DNA of 64,000 bases from Chloroflexota bacterium (GTDB lineage Bacteria; Chloroflexota; Anaerolineae; Anaerolineales; UBA11579), in the NCBI GenBank assembly GCA_016191875.1, contig JACPVG010000004.1, positions 65,832 through 129,831 on the forward strand. The letters run 5' to 3'. The notes under the pieces are model-generated. The model made no database searches. It was not told the origin of the DNA and worked only from the letters and a program-made list of their open reading frames with translations. Position numbers and translations under genes: made by a program. Shown here piece by piece: positions 11,241 through 19,681 of this stretch. Position 1 is the first letter of the stretch, and each line of letters starts with the position of its first letter.

Positions 11241-11474
11241 GACTTGAACATCGATTTCTACTTCGCTCACCCAGCATCGCCTTGGGAGCGCGGCACCAAC
11301 GAGAATACCAATGGTCTCATCCGCCAATACTTTCCCAAGGGCACGGACTTCACAGAGGTCTCAGAAGAAAGGATCAAGGAGGTCCAGCGACGACTGAATG
11401 GCCGCCCACGGGCTGTGTTAGATTACATGAAACCAGATGAAGTCATCAACGATCTTGTTGCGCTAGATGTTTGA
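11241..11474 (+). pseudogene. IS30-family transposase, C-terminal fragment
   Basis: About 77 residues of the IS30 catalytic core end: DFYFAHPASPWERGTNENTN, then LIRQYFPKGTDF and LNGRPRAVLDY, ending in TAG-independent sequence before TGA at 11472. The glutamate of the DDE triad lies in the ERGTNENTN block; the two Asp-containing parts and the N-terminal helix-turn-helix are gone. The left edge joins directly to a comM fragment, so this is an IS remnant rather than an active element. No inverted repeats were seen at its ends. Confidence 0.8.
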
Positions 11475-11484
11475 AACCACCCTT

Positions 11485-12249
11485 TTAAAACAGATCAATC
11501 ATGGTCGCAAGCCCAATCTCGATATCGTGTTTCCCTGGCTGTTTCATGTATCCAGCGAGTGCTGGCTGATAGGTCTCCCTTGAGTTCAGCAATTTCAGGA
11601 GCTGGTCAAAGAACAGAAGAAGATTGCTGGTCTCAGTAGGCTCAATGGCTAACATTCTTCTATCTGAAGGATCTTCTGGCATGTCATACGGGTTATCGTT
11701 GTTCCCATGTATCCATATATTTCCTGAATCCAAGACACATATCAGATCGGGTATCTCTATTGGGTTGTATTCGTTTGCGATATTCCCCAAGTATTCGGCA
11801 GTTTCAAAAATGGTTCCTCTTCCAATTGACGACTCGTATGCGAATACGACTGCACCAATTACGCCATTGTCGCGATTGAGGTTTCTAACGTGTCTGATAT
11901 TTTCCAAAGCCTGTCTGAATGTTTTTGGGCCAAGTTTCGACTTAACTTCTATCACACAATAAACGGGTTCCGAAGGGAATACCCGAACTCCTTGGGTTGA
12001 GTACAGGTAAGGACAATTGAGGTGGTCGAAAACTATCAGATCGCACTCCTTACTTACGGCTAACCTGTCGTCGACGATTTCCCCGGTTGCGATGCCATAC
12101 TTAGATGGGACATATCTCTCCAAGAAGATTCTCAAGACATCCTCCCGCTCCCTTCCTCGTATTCCCGTATGTTGAATTTGCGCGTGAATTTGTCTAAAAT
12201 CTGCAAGCATCTTTGTGGCAATACCACTGAATACCTCAGATAGATTCAT
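11485..12249 (-). CDS. DUF6602-like, PD-(D/E)xK nuclease-like protein
   Basis: 254 residues, clearly lower in GC than its neighbours. The pattern REREDVLRIFLERYVPSKYG, then GEIVD, an acidic CDLIVFD strand and VYCVIEVKSKLG matches DUF6602 proteins. Their Asp...Glu-x-Lys layout (DLIVFD then IEVKS) resembles PD-(D/E)xK nuclease folds. The family occurs mostly in genomic islands; its biochemical role is not established. Here it lies between two comM 3'-end fragments and next to an IS30 remnant, which fits horizontal arrival. A nuclease function is inferred. Confidence 0.65.
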   Translation of the reverse strand: MNLSEVFSGIATKMLADFRQIHAQIQHTGIRGREREDVLRIFLERYVPSKYGIATGEIVDDRLAVSKECDLIVFDHLNCPYLYSTQGVRVFPSEPVYCVIEVKSKLGPKTFRQALENIRHVRNLNRDNGVIGAVVFAYESSIGRGTIFETAEYLGNIANEYNPIEIPDLICVLDSGNIWIHGNNDNPYDMPEDPSDRRMLAIEPTETSNLLLFFDQLLKLLNSRETYQPALAGYMKQPGKHDIEIGLATMIDLF

Positions 12250-12300
12250 GGCTTCTCCTTCTTCGCTAATCGTGACTACAAAAGCTAAGCATAGTTTTGC

Positions 12301-12361
12301 TCACCCCGTCATGCCGCCCAGCTTTGGCCGGTATTGCAGCGCCTCGGCCACGCGAGTCTGG
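12301..12361 (-). pseudogene. comM 3'-end fragment, second remnant
   Basis: Reverse strand reads RVAEALQYRPKLGGMTG and a TGA stop, aligning with HLAEALQYRPRLGSMMT at the end of the intact comM product. It ends 52 bases before the start of the DUF6602 gene. Confidence 0.75.
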
Positions 12362-12365
12362 TTTG

Positions 12366-12404
12366 TCCGACCCTGCGAAGATTTCAAACCTTCGCAAGGT
12401 TCAG
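12366..12404. repeat. Small palindromic repeat inside comM remnants
   Basis: GACCCTGCGAAG, spacer ATTTCAAA, then CCTTCGCAAGGTT forms an imperfect hairpin (GCGAAG with CTTCGC). It sits between two comM fragments and resembles short interspersed palindromes; only one clear copy is visible in this window. Confidence 0.45.
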
Positions 12405-12413
12405 TGAAGCTTG

Positions 12414-12521
12414 CTACCCCATCATCCCACCCAGGCTCGCGCCGATAACTGCATCTGCTTGACGGCGCTGTTCAGCAGGCGCTGGCCGGTCTCATCCAGG
12501 GCGCCGTGCTGGCGCGTTGCC
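12414..12521 (-). pseudogene. comM 3' fragment with internal deletion
   Basis: Reverse strand encodes RQHGALDETGQRLL and NSAVKQMQLSAR, matching RQRCALDEAGQTLL and NSAVKQMQLSAR of the intact product. It then jumps, about 100 bases short and out of frame, to SLGGMMG and a TAG stop. It begins about 10 bases after the end of the glycoside hydrolase gene. Confidence 0.75.
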
Positions 12522-12531
12522 AAAGCCGCGC

Positions 12532-14253
12532 CTACGGCGCGATTCTCAGCGCGATGTCCGTGATGAACGCGGGCACATCCAGGGTCTGCCGGCCGGGAGA
12601 GACGCTCGCGCTTCCGACTTCCGCGCCGGTTGCCGGATCAATCCATGTCGCGGTACCTGCCAGAGGCGAATCGACCGTGATGCTGATGCCTGTGGTCGGG
12701 TCGGTATGGTCGGTGTAGGCGTGCAGGTAAGCGACGAAAACACTCGACGCGCTCAGGGCATAGCCGCGCACCCGTGCCGGGTCAGAGACCTCAATCTGCG
12801 CCGTGCGCAGGACGCGGTCCAGGCCGGCCACAAAGTCCTGGAGGACGCGGATGTAGCCGCGCTCCTGCGGCCCCAGATAGATGTTGCTGGCGAAGCCGGA
12901 GTCGCTGTCTTTGCAGCAACTGGTGTTCCAGAAGATCAACACGACTTCCTTGAAGAAAGCCGTCCAGCTGCGGATGCGCATCCGCAGGGCCGAACCCTCA
13001 TCCCAGTTCCCATTGGAGTTCCCCTGCTCCCCAAAGATGGTCGGTTTCGATGTGCTGTCCCCGGCATGCCCCAACTGCTCGATGAGTGCCAGATCGGATT
13101 CGAATTCGCTTTCCTTCTGATACCAGTGCGGCGAATTGATGTCGATGACATCCAGATCCGGCCGCTGCCAGCTGGTGCTGATCGGATGATCGTACGGGTC
13201 CACTTCGCGCAGGTAGGTCGCCACCTGGATATAATAGTCATCATCTATGGTGATAGGCGGGTTGGGCGACTCGTTCATCAGTTCCCAAAAATCAACGTAC
13301 GCGGCGTAACGGTCCACCACGTATTTCACGTAGCGCCGAATGGCATCCATCTGGGCCTGGTTGCCTGAGCCGTCCGGGAAGGGCGGGAAGAAGCCAAAGA
13401 TGACCATGTAGGTGCGCAAGCCGTGCCGCCGCAGCGAATCGACCAGTTGGTCGCCGTACAATCCCTCCGCCTGGCGGTAGACATTTCCGGCGGGGTCAAT
13501 GGTTTCATACAGGCCGAACGAGCAGTTATCCACGCTCCAGCGGAACAGATTGAAGCCAGCCTCGCCGTAGGCGGTGGAGTACGTCTCCATATCGGTGCGC
13601 CAGCCTTCCGGATATTCATCGTTCCGGTTTTCGCCGTCAAAGCCGAAGTTGTCGAGCGGCGATTGGCCTTCCAATCCAAGAATGCAGTCGCCAATGCCGA
13701 TTGGATAGTAGGGCGAGCCGTCATCGAACACCCAGCGCAGGCTGTTCTCCGGATTCGGGCGGACGAAACCCGGCCGATTTGAATCAACGACTTCGAACGC
13801 GCCGGAGAATTCCTGCGTCTGCGCGCCGTCCGTCAGCGCGGCGGTCCAGGTCCAGTCACCGGATTCATCGGGGGAGAAGCGCGCCCGCCATGTATCCGGC
13901 GCGTAATAGAAGCCGCCGATGGACCAGGCTTTCCCGGAGGGCGCCTCCAGCGAGACGGCGACCTGCACCTGCTCCCAGGGATTGTCATACCCCGCGCTCG
14001 ACCAGGGGAACTCGATCTCGTAAATTCCGAAACGCTCAACCGTCGCGCCGCCCTGGACTGGCGCAGGCGCAGGAGACTCGACCGGAGCGGCATGTTCACC
14101 GGCCGCCGCGGTGGCGGTCAGGTCGTGATCGCTGACTGAGGGGATTTCAGGCGGGGTAGACGGCTCTGGCTCAGAGGCGCAAGCGGTCAGCAGAAACAAG
14201 GACCCGGCGCACAACATCGCCGGTATCAAACGGCCAGCCAAACCTCGCTCCAT
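12532..14253 (-). CDS. Glycoside hydrolase-like lipoprotein (DUF5060 plus GH clan A barrel)
   Basis: 573 residues from ATG 14253, which has GAGGT upstream and begins a lipoprotein signal ending in LLTACAS. About residues 70-170 resemble the DUF5060 beta-sandwich (VERFGIYEIEFPW, WRARFSPDESGDWTW). A TIM-barrel-like catalytic region follows. Candidate acid/base Glu328 lies in WELMNESPN and candidate nucleophile Glu409 in PTIFGEQGN, the Asn-Glu and strand-end Glu pattern of clan GH-A. A C-terminal beta domain completes it. The substrate is probably a plant or microbial polysaccharide processed at the cell surface; which sugar is unknown. The gene lies between the intact comM and comM remnants, so it is probably imported cargo. 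Confidence 0.75.
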   Translation of the reverse strand: MERGLAGRLIPAMLCAGSLFLLTACASEPEPSTPPEIPSVSDHDLTATAAAGEHAAPVESPAPAPVQGGATVERFGIYEIEFPWSSAGYDNPWEQVQVAVSLEAPSGKAWSIGGFYYAPDTWRARFSPDESGDWTWTAALTDGAQTQEFSGAFEVVDSNRPGFVRPNPENSLRWVFDDGSPYYPIGIGDCILGLEGQSPLDNFGFDGENRNDEYPEGWRTDMETYSTAYGEAGFNLFRWSVDNCSFGLYETIDPAGNVYRQAEGLYGDQLVDSLRRHGLRTYMVIFGFFPPFPDGSGNQAQMDAIRRYVKYVVDRYAAYVDFWELMNESPNPPITIDDDYYIQVATYLREVDPYDHPISTSWQRPDLDVIDINSPHWYQKESEFESDLALIEQLGHAGDSTSKPTIFGEQGNSNGNWDEGSALRMRIRSWTAFFKEVVLIFWNTSCCKDSDSGFASNIYLGPQERGYIRVLQDFVAGLDRVLRTAQIEVSDPARVRGYALSASSVFVAYLHAYTDHTDPTTGISITVDSPLAGTATWIDPATGAEVGSASVSPGRQTLDVPAFITDIALRIAP

Positions 14254-14456
14254 GATGCACCTCGCTATCGACCATGCTGGTTTGCCGAGCCATCTGGTCA
14301 AATCGGATGATGTTTGTGCGGCATCATGATTGTACGTCTGCGATGGGCGGGATGCAACAGGCAATTATGCTCACAAGACGCAGGTGGGTGAGTGCTTTGC
14401 ATCAAGAACGTGGCGCTCGCTATGACACGAGAGGTGGGGTATGAATCCCCCAGAGG

Positions 14457-15989
14457 CTATGTCATCATGCTCCCCAACCGCGGCCTATACTGCAACGCCT
14501 CGGCTAGGTGGGCGGGGCTGATCGCCTCTTCGTCCGCGAGATCCGCAATCGTCCGCGCCAGTTTTAAAATCCGGTGATATGCGCGCGCCGATAACTGCAT
14601 CTGTTTGACGGCGCTGTTCAATAGGGTCTGGCCGGCCTCGTCCAGGGCGCAGCGCTGGCGCACCTCGGCCGGGCCCATGTCAGCGTTGCAGACGATATCC
14701 GGCTTGCCGGCGAAGCGCGCCTGTTGGTTCTGGCGGGCGGCGGTGACGCGCCCCCGGATGGCGGCGCTTGTCTCGCCCCGCCGGTCGTCGCTCAACTTCT
14801 GGTGCTCCACCCGCGGCACTTCCACGTGGATATCGATGCGGTCCAGCAGCGGGCCGGAGAGTCGTTTCTGGTAGCGGGTGATCAGGCTGTGGTTGCAGGT
14901 GCAGGGCTTGACCGCGTCGCCGTAGTAGCCGCACGGGCAGGGGTTCATCGCCCCCACCAATTGGAAGTTGGCCGGGAACGTGGACGCGCCGTGCGCCCGG
15001 CTGATGGTGACGGTCTTGTCCTCCAGCGGCTGGCGCATCACCTCCAGTACCCGCTGGCCGAACTCCGGCATTTCATCCAGGAACAGCACGCCGCGGTGCG
15101 CCAGGCTGATCTCGCCCGGCTGCGGCCAGTTGCCGCCGCCCACCAGCCCGGCGTGCGAGATGGTGTGGTGCGGGGCGCGGAACGGCCGCTCGCGCACCAG
15201 CGGCACATCGGCGGGCAGCTGGTCGGCCACCGAGTAGATGCGGGTCACGTCCAGCGCTTCGTCCAGCGTCAGCGGCGGCAGGATGCCCGGCAGGGCACGC
15301 GCCATCAGCGTCTTGCCTGCTCCGGGCGGCCCCACCAGCAGGACGTTGTGCCCGCCGGCCGCCGCCACTTCAAGGGCGCGCTTGACGTGCTCCTGGCCCT
15401 TGATTTCGGCGAAGTCGGTCGTCAGACGGTCGAGTTCGAAGGTTTCGGGCGGGGTGAAGGTCTGGGGCGCGATGGGGGCGAAGCCGGTCAGGTGCTGCAC
15501 CAGCTGGCGCAGTCCGGCCACCGGGATGACCTCGATCTCAGGCACCAGGGCGGCTTCCGGCGCGTCCTCCGCCGGGACCAGCAGGCGGGCGTAGCCCTCG
15601 GCCCGCGCCAGCGCCGCCATCGGCAGCACGCCGCGCACGTGCCGCACCGTGCCGTCCAGCGAGAGCTCGCCGATGATAAGCGTGTCGTCCAGGTCGTCGC
15701 CGCGCAACTGGCCGGTGGCGGCCAGCATGGCGACGGCAATCGGCAGGTCGTAGACCGGCCCAATTTTGCGCACCGAGGCCGGGGCCAGGTTGACGGTGAC
15801 TTTGTTGCTGGGCGGGTAGTAACCGGCGTTCTTGATGGCGGCCGCCACGCGTTCCTTGCTCTCCTGCACGGCAGCGTCCGGCAGGCCGACGATGGTGGTC
15901 TTGGGCAGGCCGCTGCCGGTATCGACTTCGACCTCGACCACCACGCCTTCCAGGCCGATGACGGCCCCGCTGAACACCCGCGCTAACAT
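14457..15989 (-). CDS. comM: ComM/YifB-family Mg-chelatase-like AAA ATPase
   Basis: 510 residues from ATG 15989, giving the family-typical start MLARVFSGAVIGLEG. An N-terminal Lon-protease-like fold domain (VGLPDAAVQESKERV) precedes the AAA+ core with Walker A VGPPGAGKT, Walker B GVLFLDEMPEF and the CxCG zinc-like segment NPCPCGYYGD. ComM is a hexameric helicase that promotes branch migration during natural transformation. Three further copies of its 3' end lie downstream, so this gene's end appears to have been used repeatedly as a junction. Confidence 0.92.
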   Translation of the reverse strand: MLARVFSGAVIGLEGVVVEVEVDTGSGLPKTTIVGLPDAAVQESKERVAAAIKNAGYYPPSNKVTVNLAPASVRKIGPVYDLPIAVAMLAATGQLRGDDLDDTLIIGELSLDGTVRHVRGVLPMAALARAEGYARLLVPAEDAPEAALVPEIEVIPVAGLRQLVQHLTGFAPIAPQTFTPPETFELDRLTTDFAEIKGQEHVKRALEVAAAGGHNVLLVGPPGAGKTLMARALPGILPPLTLDEALDVTRIYSVADQLPADVPLVRERPFRAPHHTISHAGLVGGGNWPQPGEISLAHRGVLFLDEMPEFGQRVLEVMRQPLEDKTVTISRAHGASTFPANFQLVGAMNPCPCGYYGDAVKPCTCNHSLITRYQKRLSGPLLDRIDIHVEVPRVEHQKLSDDRRGETSAAIRGRVTAARQNQQARFAGKPDIVCNADMGPAEVRQRCALDEAGQTLLNSAVKQMQLSARAYHRILKLARTIADLADEEAISPAHLAEALQYRPRLGSMMT

Positions 15990-16195
15990 GCCGGTAGTGT
16001 AGAAGCGCGGACGCGAAATGTCAATAGCGGGTGGGGCGAAAGCCTGCACTTCAGATCGGCAGGCTTGGGAATGCTGTCATCCCGCTACCGCAGAGCAAGG
16101 CGTCCGCCTGTCCCAAAACCGAACGCTCAGGCCGAATCGTTCGGAACTGCCAAGCCCCGGCGGCGTTGTAACTGGCGCATCCAGAGGAGGTCGCG

Positions 16196-17839
16196 ATGAA
16201 GCGTAGTCTTGGCATTGGCCTGGTCGTTTCGGGGATGATTCTTGTTCTGGCTGCCTGCCGCAGCGCGTCGGCGGCCAGTCCGCCTGTCCAGGGCCCCACG
16301 CCCACACATACCGCCGCCGACCCGCACGCCACGCCGCAGTCGCTGACTCCGGCCATCGGCGGCTGGCTGATGTTCCACGCCAACGAGGCTCACACCGGTT
16401 TCGCGCCGGGCGTGGGCCGCATCGACCCGCTGACCGGCCCGGACATCCTGGCCCGCTTCCGCGTCTTCGAGCAGCCCGCCTCGACCGCCGACCTAGGCAA
16501 CATTCGCTGGACGAGCACCTTTCCGCTCGGCGACCTGAACGGCGACGGCACGCTGGAGATCGTCGTCACCACGCCCGATGTCGGCCCGCCGCTGGTGCTG
16601 CGTCGGGATGGCGAGCCGCTACGCGACCAGGTGCTCGTGCTGGCCTACTCCCCCGGTGCGAACCCCGCGCTCATCATCCTCTGGCAGTGGACCTCCAGCC
16701 TGGAACCCGGCGCCTCCGGCCTGGACACTTACAGTCCGGCCCTGGCGGATGCCGATGGCGACGGCCGGCTGGACGTGATCTTCACCGCCCGCGACGGGCT
16801 GGTGCGGGCGCTGCGCGGCACGGATGGCGAGCTCATCTGGCAATTCGATACGCAGCGCCGGATGGAATCCGGCCCGATGCTGGGCGACCTGGATGGCGAC
16901 GGCCAGCCGGAAGTGCTCATCGTCACGGACTGCCGTGAAGGGGTGGAATGCCCGGATCAGGGAAGCCTGGCCTACCTGTACATCCTGGCGGCGCAGGCCA
17001 GCGGCATCGTCGAACAGCCGCTCTGGCAGCTCGCCTACCCCTACAAGATGGATTCGGCCGAGCCGGCCCTTGTGGACGTGCCGGAATTCGGGCGCGTGGC
17101 GCTGGTGGGCACCTGGGGCGGGGAATTGCTGGCCGTCTGGCTGGACGACGGCGCGCTGGAATACGCCGCGTTCCAACTGAAAGACCTGGTGTCCGACATG
17201 CACATCTCCAGCCCGCCGGTCATCCGTTCGTCGCCGCTGATCTGGGAGCAACCCGGCGGGCCGCTGGTCGTGTTCGGCTGGCTGCCCAGCGACCTGGACG
17301 CGGCAGATGCGCGCGTATCCGCCATTCGCCTGCTCACCGGGGAGGGTGAGCTGCGGCTGGAGCCGGAATGGACGGTCTCCGGCTACGATGTGTGGAAATC
17401 ATCGCCCGCCCTCGTGCCGCTGGCGGATGGGACTTCGCTGGCGGTGATGGGTTACGGCCTGGGCATCGGCCCCAACCCCACTCAGTCCGGGCCGGTGGGT
17501 CTGTGCTTGCCGGAGTACGTGTTCGGCGGCGTGGTGGCTCTCAACCCGGACGGCAGCCCGGCCTGGCAGCAGGATTACGGCCGGGAGGAAGGCAACCTGC
17601 GCGCCTCGGCGGCCGTGGCGGATATCGATGGCGACGGCGATGTGGAAGTGTTGCTGCCTTCGGGCTGCTTCGGCCTGCTGCACGCTTTTGACGGCGCAAC
17701 CGGCGCGGAAGAGTGGACCCTCCAGGTCGGGCCGCTCAACCAGAGTTCGCCCTCCATCGGCGACCTGGATGGAGACGGCTTCCTGGAGATCGTGCTGGGG
17801 AGTTACGACGGCCAGGTCTGGGTGCTAGGCGGGGAGTGA
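16196..17839 (+). CDS. FG-GAP/VCBS-repeat beta-propeller lipoprotein
   Basis: 547 residues. Lipoprotein signal with LVLAAC. At least five FG-GAP/VCBS units carry calcium-like Asp clusters: DLNGDGTLEIVV, DADGDGRLDVIF, DLDGDGQPEVLI, DIDGDGDVEVLL and DLDGDGFLEIVLGSYDG. Such repeats fold into extracellular beta-propellers used for ligand or surface binding; no catalytic residues are evident. AGGAGG stands five bases before the ATG. It may be co-transcribed with the small membrane protein that follows, before the terminator near 18119. Confidence 0.85.
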   Translation: MKRSLGIGLVVSGMILVLAACRSASAASPPVQGPTPTHTAADPHATPQSLTPAIGGWLMFHANEAHTGFAPGVGRIDPLTGPDILARFRVFEQPASTADLGNIRWTSTFPLGDLNGDGTLEIVVTTPDVGPPLVLRRDGEPLRDQVLVLAYSPGANPALIILWQWTSSLEPGASGLDTYSPALADADGDGRLDVIFTARDGLVRALRGTDGELIWQFDTQRRMESGPMLGDLDGDGQPEVLIVTDCREGVECPDQGSLAYLYILAAQASGIVEQPLWQLAYPYKMDSAEPALVDVPEFGRVALVGTWGGELLAVWLDDGALEYAAFQLKDLVSDMHISSPPVIRSSPLIWEQPGGPLVVFGWLPSDLDAADARVSAIRLLTGEGELRLEPEWTVSGYDVWKSSPALVPLADGTSLAVMGYGLGIGPNPTQSGPVGLCLPEYVFGGVVALNPDGSPAWQQDYGREEGNLRASAAVADIDGDGDVEVLLPSGCFGLLHAFDGATGAEEWTLQVGPLNQSSPSIGDLDGDGFLEIVLGSYDGQVWVLGGE

Positions 17840-17934
17840 AGCCGCAACAGACCGACCCTGCCTATCGTTAACACTGCCAGCACGCCATCATCTGTAGGTG
17901 GCTGCGCTTCAAGCCGCCGCACAAGGAGCAGGAT

Positions 17935-18090
17935 ATGAAATTCAACAAGAACCTTGGCATGACCCTCTTGGCGATCTATTTGATACTGGTGGGGCTGGCC
18001 GGCCTGTTCGGCCTGAGCTTCTCCGGCATGGGCATCATCATGGCGATACTGGCCCTGGCGGCGGGAGCGTTGCTGCTGTTCGGGCGCTGA
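17935..18090 (+). CDS. Small two-helix membrane protein (51 aa)
   Basis: Short ORF MKFNKNLGMTLLAIYLILVG followed by a second hydrophobic helix ending LLLFGR and TGA. AAGGAG lies seven bases before the ATG. Lys/Asn-rich N-terminus plus two hydrophobic stretches fits a family of tiny inner-membrane proteins seen in many bacteria; function unknown. Followed closely by a terminator hairpin, which supports it being the last gene of a unit. Confidence 0.7.
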   Translation: MKFNKNLGMTLLAIYLILVGLAGLFGLSFSGMGIIMAILALAAGALLLFGR

Positions 18091-18118
18091 TTCGCGCCCC
18101 TGCCGGGGCACACTTCTT

Positions 18119-18145
18119 AATCGCCGCGGTCACGCGGCGATTTGT
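18119..18145 (+). terminator. Terminator hairpin
   Basis: AATCGCCGCG / CGCGGCGATT stem with a GTCA loop and a short TTTG run, 30 bases past the small membrane protein stop. Confidence 0.7.
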
Positions 18146-18229
18146 CATGGAATCATTAGGGAATTTGCCTTCTCGCCCCCCCTCCCTTCCACTATAATGA
18201 ATTGGCAACCTCATCACGGAGGCGGAATC

Positions 18230-19672
18230 GTGCCGGTCTATAACATTAACGGTCAGGAACTGCATACCGTCGAGGAAGGCAACCCCAATCGTCAGAAGGC
18301 GATTCTCATTCACGGGTGGTCGTCCTCCTCGTTTGCGCTCTCGCCCATCTCGGCGCTGCTCAGCCAGCGCTTCCACTGTATCTCGATCGATTTGCCGGGC
18401 TACGGCAACAGCCCGCGCTTTGCCGAACGCGTGACCATCCAGGCCTATGCCGAACTGCTGGCCGATTTCATCGAGCAATACAGCGACGGCCCGGTGGTGT
18501 TCGTCGGCCATTCGATGGGTGGGATGACCGGCATCACTCTGGCGCTCACCCACCCCGTGCTGGTGCAGCGCATGGTGCTCATCTGCCCCACCATCACCGG
18601 CCGCCTGTCCGCCACCATCAACACCACCATCTCGCCCATCACCCTGATGGAACGCTTCGGCTTGGGGCAGTTCATCGTCTCTTCAGTCGAGAGCCTGTTT
18701 GTGGGCATCACCGACCGGTTGATGCGCCCGATCTCCTTTGCTGACCGCACTGGCATCACCCAGGAAGACTACGCCCGCCTGCGCGCCGATGCCCGCCGCC
18801 CCGGCCAGGGCAAGACCCGCGCCGAGTGCTTCTTTGCCATGCGCGAGAACGACCTCAGCGAACGCCTTAAACAGGTGGAGACCCCCGCCCTGGTCATCTG
18901 GGGCGCGGAAGACAACACCGTGCCCCTGCGGGATGCGGGTGTGGTGGCCGACGAATGGCCGGAAGCCGAACTGCGCCTGCTGCCCAAAGCCGGCCACTGG
19001 CCGCATTTTGAAGCCCCGGAAGCCACCCGCCGGGCGGTGGCCTCCTACCTCGGGCTGCCGTTGTTGAGCGACAAACTGCACGCCGCAGTGGACGACTCCG
19101 AGATCAGCCGCGTCGACGAGGTCGCTAACTTCCTGGCGCACTCCGGCATCGGCAATGGCATGAACCTCGCCCAGCGCACGCGCCTGGCGGCCCAGCTGCG
19201 CCAGTACAACTTCCCGCCTTACCGCAACATCGTCAGCGCCAATACCACCGATTCGCAGGAGATGTACATCATCCAGACCGGCACGGTGGAAGTTTGGAGC
19301 GACCCCGAAAACCCCGGCGACCTGCCCAAGCAGCCGCGCCGCGTTGCCAGCCTCAAGCCGGGTGAAATGACCGGCGAACTGGCGATGCTGGACCAAGGCC
19401 TGCGCACCGCCGACCTCATCTCCGGACCGGAGGGCTCTACCGTCCTGGCGCTCGACCGCCAGCGCCTGCTGGCCCTGGCCGAGGACGACCCGGAGATCGG
19501 CTCCGTTCTGCTCTGGAACATCGCCAAGGCCATGAGCCAGCGTGTGCGCTTCATCCTCTGGCAGTTGCAGCGCGCCCACCAGCGCGCCCGCACCGAGGAG
19601 CGCATGCTCAAAGAAGAGCGCGTGCGCCAGTCCGGCCAGTTTCAGACCACCTACACCGGCCAGCCTCAATAA
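18230..19672 (+). CDS. Alpha/beta hydrolase fused to cyclic nucleotide-binding domain
   Basis: 480 residues with a GTG start at 18230 (GGAGG seven bases upstream); TATAAT at 18193-18198 is a likely -10. Residues 20-280 are an alpha/beta hydrolase: oxyanion HGW, nucleophile Ser95 in GHSMGG, a late Asp (WGAEDNTVP) and His (AGHWPHFE). About residues 310-430 form a CRP-type cNMP-binding domain with a phosphate-binding cassette GELAMLDQGLRTAD, including the conserved Glu and Arg. A helical tail rich in Arg/Glu ends the protein. The parts imply a hydrolase switched by cAMP or cGMP; substrate unknown. The reverse order (effector first, sensor last) and the cyclase gene at 3897 make a local second-messenger link plausible but unproven. 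Confidence 0.85.
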   Translation: MPVYNINGQELHTVEEGNPNRQKAILIHGWSSSSFALSPISALLSQRFHCISIDLPGYGNSPRFAERVTIQAYAELLADFIEQYSDGPVVFVGHSMGGMTGITLALTHPVLVQRMVLICPTITGRLSATINTTISPITLMERFGLGQFIVSSVESLFVGITDRLMRPISFADRTGITQEDYARLRADARRPGQGKTRAECFFAMRENDLSERLKQVETPALVIWGAEDNTVPLRDAGVVADEWPEAELRLLPKAGHWPHFEAPEATRRAVASYLGLPLLSDKLHAAVDDSEISRVDEVANFLAHSGIGNGMNLAQRTRLAAQLRQYNFPPYRNIVSANTTDSQEMYIIQTGTVEVWSDPENPGDLPKQPRRVASLKPGEMTGELAMLDQGLRTADLISGPEGSTVLALDRQRLLALAEDDPEIGSVLLWNIAKAMSQRVRFILWQLQRAHQRARTEERMLKEERVRQSGQFQTTYTGQPQ

Positions 19673-19681
19673 CTTCGCAGT

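Noticed and set aside
11241-11474. Complete IS30 element
   Set aside because: Only the last 77 codons remain and no terminal inverted repeats were found.
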